Of a DNA stretch of 64,000 nt, positions 53,048-62,187 are shown in pieces. This stretch comes from Marinifilum_A sediminis (GTDB lineage Bacteria > Bacteroidota > Bacteroidia > Bacteroidales > Marinifilaceae): contig CANMCX010000012.1 in the NCBI GenBank assembly GCA_947496465.1, forward strand, positions 1 through 64,000, in the 5' to 3' direction. The translations under genes were made by a program, and so were the position numbers. Position 1 is the first letter of the stretch, and each line of letters begins with the position of its first letter. Below the pieces are notes generated by a model. It searched no databases. It had not been told where the DNA came from and saw nothing but the letters and a program-made list of their open reading frames with translations.

Positions 53048-53760
53048 TACTGTCTGTCTTTCTTAATGTACTCTTTCTTCTTTTTCTCAAATACTTTACC
53101 TTCTACAATAAGTACAATTTCGCCTTTAACTGTTTTTGAATTGAAGTGATTTGCCAATTCATTAAGTGTGCCTCTTGCATTTTCCTCATGCAATTTTGTC
53201 AATTCTCTCGATACAGAAGCTTTTCTATTTTCACCCATAACTTCTGCCAATTGCTGTAAAGTTTTCACCAATCGATGAGGTGATTCATAGAAAATCATGG
53301 TGCGTGTTTCTTCTGCCAATTCATTCAATTTTGTTTGACGACCTTTCTTTTGGGGAAGAAATCCTTCAAAGCAAAATCGATCACAAGGCAAGCCTGAATT
53401 TACCAAAGCTGGCACAAAAGCAGTTGCTCCAGGCAAACATTCAACTTCAATTCCCTGTTCTGCGCAATGTTTCACCAAAAAGAATCCAGGATCAGAAATA
53501 CCGGGAGTTCCCGCATCCGAAATAAGAGCAATGGTTTCTCCCGCTAAAATACGTTTTACGATATTTTCGGAGGTTTTGTGCTCGTTAAACTTATGATGAG
53601 ACATCAGTGGTTTGCTTATCTCATAATGTTTTAAGAGAAAGCCTGAGGTTCTTGTATCTTCAGCTAAAATGAGATCAACGCTCTTTAATACATTAATTGC
53701 TCTTAGGGTAATATCTTCTAGATTTCCGATTGGAGTCGGAACTAAGTATAATTTTGACAT
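53047..53760 (-). CDS. rsmI: 16S rRNA (cytidine-1402-2'-O)-methyltransferase
   Basis: The 237-residue tetrapyrrole-methylase-fold enzyme uses SAM to modify C1402 of 16S rRNA at the ribose. Motifs: LYLVPTPIGNLEDITLRAI at the N-terminus, LILAEDTRTSGFLLKHY, IALISDAGTPGISDPGFFLV, FEGFLPQKKGR and MIFYESPHRLVKTL. The C-terminus is basic (KVFEKKKKEYIKKDRQ) and its stop codon abuts the heptamer array, so array changes lie just after the stop. It is 2 nt downstream of the next gene's stop, so they are one unit. Confidence 0.95.
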   Translation of the reverse strand: MSKLYLVPTPIGNLEDITLRAINVLKSVDLILAEDTRTSGFLLKHYEISKPLMSHHKFNEHKTSENIVKRILAGETIALISDAGTPGISDPGFFLVKHCAEQGIEVECLPGATAFVPALVNSGLPCDRFCFEGFLPQKKGRQTKLNELAEETRTMIFYESPHRLVKTLQQLAEVMGENRKASVSRELTKLHEENARGTLNELANHFNSKTVKGEIVLIVEGKVFEKKKKEYIKKDRQ

Positions 53761-53762
53761 GC

Positions 53763-54395
53763 TTAAAATTTTCTCTTTGTAATTTCTAAAAATTGAACAA
53801 CTGTTGGATTCTCAAAATCCCAATTTTGCTTCAATTTAAAATGTTCTTCTACAGTACTAAATTCATTGGTATTATTGATGAATTCTATAGTTGAATTGTA
53901 TTTGTCATTATCATTATTGAAAAGCTCTCGAATAAATAGGAAACGATCGTTAATTCCAATGGCTGATCGAATATCAGTAATGGAATTTGAATAAAATTTC
54001 TCGCCAAGAACTTCATTTCCCGGGGAATGTAACTGATCATTTAAGGTCGAACTTTCTTCAACTTTTTCATTTTGAATTGAAACAGTTTCCTTAACTTCTT
54101 CGGAGATTTTTATTTTGATTTCTTCAGGAATCTCAATTTTTGCTTCTTCTATTTTTAATTCAGGTTTTGTAATTACAGGTTCTGTAGAAATTTTTTTCTC
54201 TTCCTTTATAACTTTATTAATAGATGAAAAATTTGCATTCAGAATTTCAAACTCCTTACTTAAACTTTCTATCCTATCCGATAAGAGTGAAATTCCTTCC
54301 TCTAATTCGTTAGGTGTATTTTTGAAATGTTCTAACAGACTTTGAATTTCTCCTGTTTTATTTTGGAGTAGCTGAAGCATTAATTTTTTATCCAT
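53763..54395 (-). CDS. hypothetical coiled-coil protein
   Basis: A 210-residue soluble protein of no named family that I know. Residues ~1-65 are helical and rich in Leu/Glu (LLQNKTGEIQSLLEHF, GISLLSDRIESLSKEF) and probably form a coiled coil. A low-complexity Glu/Lys/Pro/Ile linker (~66-130) follows. A compact C-terminal region (~135-210; TDIRSAIGINDRFLFIRELF and NWDFENPTVVQFLEI) is the best-conserved-looking part. No signal peptide. It is directly upstream of rsmI (2 nt), so likely co-transcribed. No function is proposed. Confidence 0.78.
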   Translation of the reverse strand: MDKKLMLQLLQNKTGEIQSLLEHFKNTPNELEEGISLLSDRIESLSKEFEILNANFSSINKVIKEEKKISTEPVITKPELKIEEAKIEIPEEIKIKISEEVKETVSIQNEKVEESSTLNDQLHSPGNEVLGEKFYSNSITDIRSAIGINDRFLFIRELFNNDNDKYNSTIEFINNTNEFSTVEEHFKLKQNWDFENPTVVQFLEITKRKF

Positions 54396-54585
54396 TTTCG
54401 AGCTTTTTTCCTGTTTGAAAGAATGACTTTCCTTGTCTTATTTTTCTACAAATAATAATCTATACAAAGAAACGAGAAATTTTTGATTTGATTGCTCTTC
54501 ACTCTTCCACTTTACAAGAAGAAATATGTTGCTGACGAGGAGATCGAATCTGTTTGTCGAAGATTATTCACAATTCGAAATAGGA

Positions 54586-54617
54586 TTGCCATAAATTAAT
54601 CAGTTTTCCTATTTTTG
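54586..54617 (+). promoter_or_regulatory. promoter of tdk-murF/alr
   Basis: TTG at 54586-54588, 21 nt, then TATTTTTG at 54610-54617 (full TAnnTTTG match), 33 nt before the tdk ATG. Confidence 0.6.
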
Positions 54618-54650
54618 TATATCTATGTAAAATCACTTAAACTGATATAA

Positions 54651-55238
54651 ATGTTTCTTGAGAATGATATAAGCAGAGCCGGACGTCAAGGTTGGGTAGA
54701 AGTTATTGTGGGATCAATGTTTTCGGGTAAAACGGAAGAATTAATTCGTAGATTAAATCGAGCAAAAATAGCAAAGCAAAAGGTTGAAATTTTTAAACCT
54801 CATATTGATGTTCGTTATTCCGAAGATGAGGTGGTATCACACAATGCAAACTCTATTCGCTCTACACCTGTAGAAACTTCTGCAAATATTCTTCTGTTAG
54901 CAAGTAATGTTGATGTTGTTGGGATTGATGAGGCTCAGTTTTTTGATAATGGTTTATCGGAGGTTTGCAACGAATTAGCAAATCAAGGTGTACGTGTTAT
55001 CGTTGCTGGCTTAGATATGGATTTTAAAGGCAATCCTTTCGGACCAATTCCAAGTTTAATGGCAACTGCTGAGTATGTGACTAAGGTGCATGCGGTTTGC
55101 ATGCGTTGTGGAAATCTGGCGAATTATTCTCACCGTTTATCAGAAGGTGATAAATTGGTTCTTTTAGGTGAAAAACAGGAATATGAACCACTTTGTCGTT
55201 CATGTTACACAAAAATATACTCTGATTCAGCCCAGTAA
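54651..55238 (+). CDS. tdk: thymidine kinase
   Basis: A type II (TK1-like) thymidine kinase of 195 residues. P-loop [15 protein letters not shown] lies at ~22-36, [13 protein letters not shown] holds the Walker-B/catalytic Glu, and a lasso region with a zinc site follows, given by CMRCGN and CRSC near residues 150-190. It makes dTMP from thymidine. It precedes murF-alr by 9 nt and shares its promoter, a link without an obvious biochemical reason. Confidence 0.95.
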   Translation: MFLENDISRAGRQGWVEVIVGSMFSGKTEELIRRLNRAKIAKQKVEIFKPHIDVRYSEDEVVSHNANSIRSTPVETSANILLLASNVDVVGIDEAQFFDNGLSEVCNELANQGVRVIVAGLDMDFKGNPFGPIPSLMATAEYVTKVHAVCMRCGNLANYSHRLSEGDKLVLLGEKQEYEPLCRSCYTKIYSDSAQ

Positions 55239-55247
55239 AATATTTAT

Positions 55248-57719
55248 ATGAGATCTGATAATAGCTATTCAATTGAATCGATTGCCAGAATTGCTGAAGG
55301 GAGACTTTTGGGTGATTCTTCTATTTGTGTACGATCATTGTCTATCGATAGCAGATCTTTATTAATTGCAGAGCAAACGCTATTTTTTGCCCTTGTTGGT
55401 GAACGCCACAATGGACATACTTATATAGCTGATTTGTATAAAAAAGGCGTAAGAGCTTTCGTGATCAGCAATATTGAGGTAGAAATTCAAAATTACCCGG
55501 AAGCGGGATTTGTACTGGTAGAAAATACGCTGGATGCACTTCAGCAACTAAGTAAATACCATAGGGAACAATTTTCTTATCCGGTAGTTGGAATAACAGG
55601 AAGTAATGGAAAAACCATCGTAAAAGAGTGGTTGTATCAGTTATTGAATGAATCATTTACTATTGTTCGAAGCCCAAAGAGTTACAATTCGCAGGTTGGT
55701 GTTCCTTTATCTTTATGGAACATGAATACGGAGGCTGAAATGGCAATTATAGAAGCCGGAATTTCTCAGCCGAATGAAATGTCGCGACTTGCAGAGATCA
55801 TACAGCCAAACATTGGTGTATTTACTCACCTGGGAGAAGCACATCGCGAAAATTTTACAGGAAAACTGCATCTTATTTACGAGAAGATCAATTTGTTCTC
55901 AAGTTGTGAAAAAGTGGTTTACTGTTCCGACGATTCAATTGTTGAACGTTCCTTTGTACAGGGATTGGAGCGTAAGCAGGAACACATCAACTGGTCAAGA
56001 AATAAGTATGCTTATTTTATGATCCTTAAGGAAAAAGTTGAAGGGAACTTTACCCGAATCACTTATAAAGTCAATTGTATCGAAAACGAAATTGTGATTC
56101 CGTTTACTGATCATGCTTCTGTTGACAATGCCATTACCGCTTATGTAACGGCATTGATAATGGACGTTGATGAGGAAGTGCTTAAAAAGGCTTTGCTAAA
56201 ATTGGAGCCAATTGCCATGCGATTGGAGATAAAGGAAGGCTTTGGCAATTGTACTTTAATAAACGATTATTACAATTCCGATTTGGGCTCTCTCGAAATT
56301 GCTCTTGATTTTATGAATCGCCAGCAAAGAGATAAAAAAAAGACACTCATTTTATCAGATATCTATCAGGCTGGGCTTACAGATCGAAAATTATACAAGC
56401 AAGTTGCGAAGTTAATCGACAAGAAGAAGTTGGATCGATTTATTGGAATTGGAGAAAGAATATCATCGCTAGCTGAATTATTTGAGGGCGAGGCTTCTTT
56501 TTACCCATCAACCGATATTTTTCTATCCGATCTAAATCGAAATCAGTTTAACGATGAATTAATTCTGATTAAAGGAGCTCGTGATTTTCACTTCGAAAGA
56601 ATATCAAAAGCATTGCAATTTAAGGCGCATCGAACGGTTTTAGAGGTCGATTTAACCGCCATGGTGCACAATTTGAATTATTTTAGATCCTTGCTTAAAC
56701 CTGAGACAAAGCTTACCGTAATGGTAAAGGCATTCTCTTATGGAAGTGGATCAACAGAAATAGCCAATTTACTGCAATATCACAGGGTAGATTACCTGGC
56801 TGTTGCCATTGCCGATGAGGGTGTAGAGTTGCGAAATGCTGGAATCAACATTCCTATCATTGTGATGAATCCAGAACCGCACTCTTTCGAAACCATGATA
56901 GAGTACAGGCTCGAACCTGAAATCTACAACATCAAAATCCTTAAAGAATTCCAAAAAGCATTGCGACAGAATTTGGTAAAGAATTATCCTATTCACATTA
57001 AGCTGGATACAGGAATGCATCGAATGGGTTTTATGCAGGATGATTTGGACGAATTAATTGAAGCCACTCATGATAATGAGTTCTTTTATCTACGATCGAT
57101 ATTTTCACATTTGGCTGGTGCCGATGAAGAACAACACGACGATTATACCATTCAGCAAATTGAATTGTTTAGCAAGTGGAGTGATAAAATAAGGTCTCAT
57201 TTCGATTACAAAATCGATCGCCATGTGCTGAATTCTGCTGGTATAGAACGATTCTCGCACGCACAATTCGAAATGGTCCGCCTGGGCATTGGCTTGTATG
57301 GCGTAAGTCCGGTTCATCAGGACAAATTGATGAATGTGAGCACTCTTAAAACTACCATATCGCAAATTAAGGAAGTTTCTAAGGAAAATACTGTTGGTTA
57401 TGGTCGCATGGGTGTGTTAAGCGAGGATACTCGCATTGGAATTATCCCAATTGGTTATGCCGATGGTTTTAGTCGAAAATTGAGCAACGGAGTAGGAAAG
57501 CTGCTGGTAAACGGTACATTGTGTCCTGTTGTTGGCAATGTTTGCATGGATATGAGCATGATCGACCTTACTAATGTTGCAGCCTCCGAAGGTGATACGG
57601 TTGTTATTTTTGGCAATGAACATCCGGTAAGCGAGCTGGCGCAACAACTCGACACTATTCCCTACGAAATTCTTACCACCGTATCGCGTCGCGTAAAACG
57701 TGTTTATCTTCAAGAGTGA
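55248..57719 (+). CDS. bifunctional MurF / alanine racemase fusion
   Basis: An 823-residue fusion as found in many Bacteroidota. Residues ~1-450 are the UDP-MurNAc-tripeptide:D-Ala-D-Ala ligase (MurF) with ATP loop VVGITGSNGKTIVKEW and the DYYNSDLGSLEIAL segment. Residues ~460-823 are a PLP alanine racemase: Lys494 in MVKAFSYGSGS binds PLP, with HIKLDTGMHRMGF, ENTVGYGRMG (catalytic Tyr) and CMDMSMIDLT after it. It thus makes D-Ala and joins D-Ala-D-Ala to the muropeptide; ddl (20226) supplies the step between. Start ATG 9 nt after the tdk stop. Confidence 0.95.
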   Translation: MRSDNSYSIESIARIAEGRLLGDSSICVRSLSIDSRSLLIAEQTLFFALVGERHNGHTYIADLYKKGVRAFVISNIEVEIQNYPEAGFVLVENTLDALQQLSKYHREQFSYPVVGITGSNGKTIVKEWLYQLLNESFTIVRSPKSYNSQVGVPLSLWNMNTEAEMAIIEAGISQPNEMSRLAEIIQPNIGVFTHLGEAHRENFTGKLHLIYEKINLFSSCEKVVYCSDDSIVERSFVQGLERKQEHINWSRNKYAYFMILKEKVEGNFTRITYKVNCIENEIVIPFTDHASVDNAITAYVTALIMDVDEEVLKKALLKLEPIAMRLEIKEGFGNCTLINDYYNSDLGSLEIALDFMNRQQRDKKKTLILSDIYQAGLTDRKLYKQVAKLIDKKKLDRFIGIGERISSLAELFEGEASFYPSTDIFLSDLNRNQFNDELILIKGARDFHFERISKALQFKAHRTVLEVDLTAMVHNLNYFRSLLKPETKLTVMVKAFSYGSGSTEIANLLQYHRVDYLAVAIADEGVELRNAGINIPIIVMNPEPHSFETMIEYRLEPEIYNIKILKEFQKALRQNLVKNYPIHIKLDTGMHRMGFMQDDLDELIEATHDNEFFYLRSIFSHLAGADEEQHDDYTIQQIELFSKWSDKIRSHFDYKIDRHVLNSAGIERFSHAQFEMVRLGIGLYGVSPVHQDKLMNVSTLKTTISQIKEVSKENTVGYGRMGVLSEDTRIGIIPIGYADGFSRKLSNGVGKLLVNGTLCPVVGNVCMDMSMIDLTNVAASEGDTVVIFGNEHPVSELAQQLDTIPYEILTTVSRRVKRVYLQE

Positions 57720-57730
57720 TTAAATCATTT

Positions 57731-57775
57731 GGGTGTTCTCCTACGGGTCGGGCTTTCCGTTTCTATCCCTAACAC
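57731..57775 (+). repeat. REP-like intergenic element
   Basis: A compact element with end arms GTGTT (57733-57737) and AACAC (57771-57775) around CTACGGGTCGGGCTTTCCG. It is far more GC-rich than its surroundings. I recall similar GGTCGGGCTTTCCG-type elements as dispersed intergenic repeats in Bacteroidota. Only one copy is in this window. Confidence 0.5.
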
Positions 57776-57792
57776 AAAAGCTGTAATAAGAA

Positions 57793-58017
57793 TATAGATT
57801 GGTATTTTTGATATGCATAGCAATCGTTCGATTTAGAAAAGATTACGGTGCTCTGCACCTGTTTCTTTTCCACATTTTCTGGTCTACCAATCTATAGGTG
57901 CTCCGCACCAAAAGTCGTCATTCTGTTTTTACATTAATTTATTTTCTAAATCGAGCAACAGAGTTGCGTAATATTTGTAGCCGATTATTCAGGAATTTAA
58001 ATTAGGTGCGGCGTACC
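57793..58017. repeat. mosaic of small hairpins and interleaved inverted repeats
   Basis: Four 5-bp/3-nt-loop hairpins: GGTGC-TCT-GCACC (57847-57859), GGTGC-TCC-GCACC (57897-57909), GCAAC-AGA-GTTGC (57955-57967) and GGTGC-GGC-GTACC (58005-58017, one wobble). Two perfect 12-bp inverted repeats interleave: TATAGATTGGTA (57793-57804) with TACCAATCTATA (57885-57896), and CGATTTAGAAAA (57829-57840) with TTTTCTAAATCG (57942-57953). No coding frame is apparent. Together with the REP-like element it fills the 461-base gap after murF-alr; 58018-58180 is plain A/T-rich DNA. Confidence 0.75.
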
Positions 58018-58180
58018 GTTATATTTTAGTTTTCAAGCCGTAATACCCTCAATATATGTTCTTATTAGTAGTAAATTGATTCTCTTTACTTTAATTAAGT
58101 ATAATTAGAACTAATATCATTTGTATGTTAAAGTGTTATGACTTAATTTTCAACCAGAGAAAAATGTAATTTAGAAATTT

Positions 58181-58384
58181 ATGAAATTAATATTTAAAAA
58201 TTTTCTCATTCTATTCTGTGTATTTAGTTTGGGTATGTTTATTGGTGAATGGTTGTTAGACTATATACTTTCGTCAGCTAGAGAAAGTATTAGAAAGGAG
58301 ATTATAGATGCTATTGTTATAGGTGGTTTTGTTTCTGTATTTTTGATATTTACCAACAAATCATTGCGAGAAGAAAAGAAGTAA
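58181..58384 (+). CDS. small two-helix membrane protein, hypothetical
   Basis: A 67-residue frame from an ATG with two hydrophobic helices (residues ~5-24, FLILFCVFSLGMFIGEWLL, and ~45-62, DAIVIGGFVSVFLIF) and a charged loop between. The Lys-rich ends fit a membrane topology with both termini inside. I do not recognise a family. The gene is isolated, right after the hairpin mosaic, and runs towards the Crp-family gene's terminator. Confidence 0.6.
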   Translation: MKLIFKNFLILFCVFSLGMFIGEWLLDYILSSARESIRKEIIDAIVIGGFVSVFLIFTNKSLREEKK

Positions 58385-58394
58385 TTTGAATGAA

Positions 58395-58425
58395 TAAAAA
58401 AAGAGACACTGCAAGCAATGTCTCT
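58395..58425 (-). terminator. terminator of the Crp-family gene
   Basis: On the minus strand AGAGACATTGC (58425-58415) pairs with GCAGTGTCTCT (58412-58402), one G-T pair, and is followed by a T run (complement of A 58396-58402). Confidence 0.88.
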
Positions 58426-58448
58426 CTCTTCAATATTGTTCTTAAAAG

Positions 58449-59165
58449 TTATCCTAATTTACTAATTCGATCAAGGCGAACCTTGTCTAGTATTTTAATT
58501 TTTCTTCCATCAATCGCAATTACACCTTCACTTGCAAAAGTAGATAATGTTCGAATTGCGTTCGAAGTTGTCATATTCGATAAGTTTGCAATATCTTCTC
58601 TCGACAGGTAAACCTTAATGGTTGCCTCGTCATCTTCAAATCCATAAGTATCGCGAAGGAATAGTAAGGATTCAGCCAAACGACCACGAATGTGCTTCTG
58701 CGTAAGCGTAATGGTTCTGTTGTTCGAGAAGCCTAGCTCTGTAGAAAGAGATCGAATGATACAAAGTGCCAATTCAGGATTCGAACGAAGCAACTTAAGA
58801 ATCAAATCGTAACTTACAGTACAGGTGATCGAATCTTCGATAGCTACTGCCGAGGCGATATTATTTTCTTCGGCAAATAGAGCACGATATCCAATAAATC
58901 CAATTGGCTTTGCCATACGAACAATCTGCTCTCGTCCGCCAACACCTTCTTTAAAAATCTTAACTTTTCCTTCTGACAAACAAATTAGACCAATTGGTCT
59001 TTCCCCTTCTTTGTAAATGTATTCTCCCTTCTTAAAAAAAGAACAAGTCATATTCGACTTTAATTCTTCCTTCTCTACAGGAGTAAGAACATTAAAAACA
59101 GAGTTTGGATTGTTTATCACTTCTCCACAAATAGTCTCCCTTGACTTTCTTTCATTCTCAATCAT
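58449..59165 (-). CDS. Crp/Fnr-family transcriptional regulator
   Basis: A 238-residue regulator. Cyclic-nucleotide-binding-type beta barrel at ~25-140 (FKKGEYIYKEGERPIGLICL, GKVKIFKEGVGG) and an HTH at ~170-215 (LSREDIANLSNMTTSNAIRTL). The barrel lacks the RxSxF-type phosphate-binding motif of true CRP, and there is no N-terminal Cys cluster as in Fnr, so the ligand, if any, is unknown. Monocistronic with a strong terminator. The 157-nt gap upstream is shared with the end of nadE. Such regulators control energy or stress genes; a target is not visible here. Confidence 0.9.
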   Translation of the reverse strand: MIENERKSRETICGEVINNPNSVFNVLTPVEKEELKSNMTCSFFKKGEYIYKEGERPIGLICLSEGKVKIFKEGVGGREQIVRMAKPIGFIGYRALFAEENNIASAVAIEDSITCTVSYDLILKLLRSNPELALCIIRSLSTELGFSNNRTITLTQKHIRGRLAESLLFLRDTYGFEDDEATIKVYLSREDIANLSNMTTSNAIRTLSTFASEGVIAIDGRKIKILDKVRLDRISKLG

Positions 59166-59322
59166 ACCTAAAGCGGAATATGGTTTAAAAAATATACTTG
59201 CATGTTTTAAAACAGTTCAAAAGTATATAAATGATATTAAACGAGAAAATGAATAGAGAAAAAATTCATTATTTCGTCAATGTTCGACAACATGCTATTT
59301 TGTAGGTGTTTATACCCAACAT

Positions 59323-60969
59323 CTAGTGTTTTGCTACCAATGGAATTTTACGACCGAAGCCGAAAGCCTTAGATGAAACGCGCAATATAGGCGGAGTCTG
59401 GAATCTTTTGTACTCATTCATGTTTACCAAACGAATTGCTTTATTTACCGTTTCTTTCTCGAAACCTTCTGCAATAATTTCTTCAGAAGACATATTTTTT
59501 TCTATATATCGGTACAAAATACCATCTAAAATGTCATAATCGGGTAATGAATCAGAATCTTTCTGATCTGGACGCAACTCAGCTGATGGTGGTTTCACGA
59601 TGGTATTTTCTGGAATCACTTCGGCATCCTTGTTCATAAACCAAGCCATTTTAAAGACATCTGTTTTGTAAACATCGCCCAATACCGATAAGCCACCATT
59701 CATATCTCCATAAAGAGTTCCGTATCCAACGGCAGCTTCACTCTTGTTTGATGTATTTAAAAGAATGTGTCCGAACTTATTCGATAAGCCCATCATTAAA
59801 GTTCCACGAACTCGTGCTTGTATGTTTTCTTCAGCTACGTTAAAAGGCAAATCGCCAAATATCGGAGCCAATGATTTTTGAAATTCATTAAAGATATCCT
59901 GAATTGCTACTATTTCGTACTGAATACCCAGATTCTCGGCTAAAGCAACCGCATCATTTACCGAATGATCCGATGAAAATTCAGATGGCAATAATAAAAC
60001 TCTTACATTTTCTTTTCCCAACGCTCGTTCAGCTAAAACAACAGTTACAGCGGAATCAATTCCTCCCGATAAACCCAAGGTTGCTTGCTTGAAACCCATT
60101 TTACCGAAGTAATCTTTTAGTCCAAGAACCAAAGCATCATGAATTTTTTCGATATAATCAACCTCTTCACTCTCTATTTTGGTGTTTTCAATTTCATTCA
60201 AATCAACAACCTGATAATCTTCTTCAAAATATTTTAAGCGACAAGCCACTTCTCCTTTCGAATTCAAAGCCATTGAATCTCCATCGAAAATCAATTCGGT
60301 ATGAGCACCAATTTGATTCACGTAGAAAACTGGTAATTGGTACTTTTGAGTACACGACTTCAAAATATTGGTTCTGTGATCCTGCTGATTGTATGAAAAA
60401 GGTGAGGCTGCAATATTAACTACAAAATCAGGATTCAACTTGCTCAACTCCTCCATTGGAGAAATGTTGTACAATTCCGATTTCGAAAAATTATTATCTA
60501 CAGGCTGTTTCTCCCATAAATCTTCACAAACTGTTAAGGCAATCTTCTTTCCTTTAAACTCAACCAATGAGAATTCGGTGTTGGGTTCAAAATATCTGTA
60601 TTCATCGAAAATATCGTAATTGGGAAGCAAGGTTTTGTTGTGTATGCTTTCCACTTTACCATTAGAGATAAAATAAGCCGAATTGTATAAATTTTTCCCC
60701 TTTGCATGTGGATTGATTGAAGGTCCGCCAACCACTGCGGCTATATCTATACAAGAATCAGCAACTTTTTGCAATGCAGATTGTGCACGTTCGATAAAGT
60801 CTTTTCTTTCCAATAAATCTTTTGGAGGATACCCACAAATGGCTAGTTCAGAAAAAACAACAAGATCTACTTTCTCGTTTCGCGATTTTTCTATTGTTGA
60901 AATAATCTTCTCAGTATTGCTTTCGAAATTGCCAATATGGTAATTCAATTGGGCTAATGCTATTTTCAT
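59323..60969 (-). CDS. nadE: glutamine-dependent NAD+ synthetase
   Basis: A 548-residue two-domain enzyme that amidates deamido-NAD+ with ammonia drawn from glutamine. The N-terminal carbon-nitrogen hydrolase domain (~1-255) shows SELAICGYPPKDLL (Glu), the KTLLPNYDIFDEYRYF Lys and ALTVCEDLWE (Cys nucleophile). The C-terminal synthetase domain (~275-548) has the P-loop LGLSGGIDSAVTVVLAERAL and LLNTSNKSEAAVGYGTLYGD. The usual length for the type without an interdomain insertion. A -7 element lies at 61022-61029 upstream. A divergent gldB operon follows on the right. Confidence 0.96.
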   Translation of the reverse strand: MKIALAQLNYHIGNFESNTEKIISTIEKSRNEKVDLVVFSELAICGYPPKDLLERKDFIERAQSALQKVADSCIDIAAVVGGPSINPHAKGKNLYNSAYFISNGKVESIHNKTLLPNYDIFDEYRYFEPNTEFSLVEFKGKKIALTVCEDLWEKQPVDNNFSKSELYNISPMEELSKLNPDFVVNIAASPFSYNQQDHRTNILKSCTQKYQLPVFYVNQIGAHTELIFDGDSMALNSKGEVACRLKYFEEDYQVVDLNEIENTKIESEEVDYIEKIHDALVLGLKDYFGKMGFKQATLGLSGGIDSAVTVVLAERALGKENVRVLLLPSEFSSDHSVNDAVALAENLGIQYEIVAIQDIFNEFQKSLAPIFGDLPFNVAEENIQARVRGTLMMGLSNKFGHILLNTSNKSEAAVGYGTLYGDMNGGLSVLGDVYKTDVFKMAWFMNKDAEVIPENTIVKPPSAELRPDQKDSDSLPDYDILDGILYRYIEKNMSSEEIIAEGFEKETVNKAIRLVNMNEYKRFQTPPILRVSSKAFGFGRKIPLVAKH

Positions 60970-61021
60970 CTTCTATTATATTGTCTCGAATAATCTAAAT
61001 TGAAGCCTTTTCGGCGATAGG

Positions 61022-61029
61022 CAAATTTA
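61022..61029 (-). promoter_or_regulatory. -7 element for nadE
   Basis: Minus-strand TAAATTTG matches TAnnTTTG, 53 nt upstream of the nadE start. A TATTTTTG at 61116-61123 (plus strand) may serve the divergent gldB gene, 39 nt before its ATG. Confidence 0.4.
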
Positions 61030-61161
61030 GTTATAAAAAGGAAATGAATTGTGCCTGAAGCGAAAAAGCTGGCATTATAAGTACAGAAAATGTTTTCTAA
61101 GAATTATGCTTTGTTTATTTTTGAGTTTCACGAGTTAAAACTGCAATTAAAATAAAAGTTG

Positions 61162-62175
61162 ATGACATTTTTGAAGAAAAGCATTAGGATTCAAATTCTA
61201 GTTTTGTGTGTAATCACACCATTCTCTTGCAATACAAATAATAATCGTCCAGATGTTTCGGATATTGAACTTGAGGTGAAAATCAATCGTTTCGATAAAG
61301 ATCTTTTTGCCTTAAAAGAGGATCCTAATCTTGAAAAATTTATAGTGAAGTATGGTGAATATCTTTCCATGTATAGTAACAAAGTAATTGGCTTGGGAAA
61401 TACGGATATTCCTAACTATATGGAATATTTGAATAAATTCTTGTTTGATACCACCATGACGCAAGTTAGTGCAACGGTTCTTGAAGTTTTCCCTACTCTC
61501 GAAAAAGAAGAAACGGAACTGACGGAAGCTTTTAAATATTTAAAATATTATTTTCCTGATCACCGATTGCCTAAATTTTATGCCCAAGTTTCTGGGTTCA
61601 ATCAATCTATTGTGGTAGCAAAGGATATTGTTGGCATTAGTTTGGATAAATATTTGGGTGAAGAATGTGAATACTATTCTCTTTTAAGAACACCAATGTA
61701 TGCCAGGAAAAATATGATTCCCAAACGAGTGGCTCAGGATGTGATTTTGGCTTATGGATTAACCGAGTTTCCTTTCCTGCCAAAAAAGGATGACTTGATT
61801 AGTAATATGATATATCAAGGAAAAATAAGATACTTTCTTCAACAAGTTATGCCGGATAAATCTGAAGCGGATATCATGAAATATTCAAAAGAAGATTTGG
61901 CTTGGTGTCAGGAGAGTGAAGATTTGATTTGGGGATATATTATAGAGCAAAAACATTTGTTCAATACACAGCATAGAACTATTATCAAGTACATAAATGA
62001 TGGACCAAATACATCAGGAATGCCTCAGGAATCTCCTTCGAGAACTGGAATTTGGATAGGTTTACAAATTGTAAAGGAATTCATGAAAAAGAATAAGGAT
62101 TATACCTTAGAGAAGTTGATGAAAGAAAATGATTATGGTATGATCTTAAGAAAATCATCTTTTCAGCCAGAATAA
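61162..62175 (+). CDS. gldB: gliding-motility lipoprotein GldB family
   Basis: The 337-residue protein has a signal peptide with Cys near residue 23 (VITPFSCN), a weak lipobox but in the right place for this lipoprotein family. The body matches GldB in length and in patterns such as DIELEVKINRFDKDLFAL and YFPDHRLPKFYAQVSGFNQS. GldB is required for gliding in Flavobacterium johnsoniae but has homologues in non-gliders, so a wider role in T9SS or the cell envelope is likely. The ATG at 61162 is preferred to the adjacent TTG. It is 12 nt before the nitrilase gene, the start of a three-gene operon. Confidence 0.88.
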   Translation: MTFLKKSIRIQILVLCVITPFSCNTNNNRPDVSDIELEVKINRFDKDLFALKEDPNLEKFIVKYGEYLSMYSNKVIGLGNTDIPNYMEYLNKFLFDTTMTQVSATVLEVFPTLEKEETELTEAFKYLKYYFPDHRLPKFYAQVSGFNQSIVVAKDIVGISLDKYLGEECEYYSLLRTPMYARKNMIPKRVAQDVILAYGLTEFPFLPKKDDLISNMIYQGKIRYFLQQVMPDKSEADIMKYSKEDLAWCQESEDLIWGYIIEQKHLFNTQHRTIIKYINDGPNTSGMPQESPSRTGIWIGLQIVKEFMKKNKDYTLEKLMKENDYGMILRKSSFQPE

Positions 62176-62187
62176 TATTTACTTATA

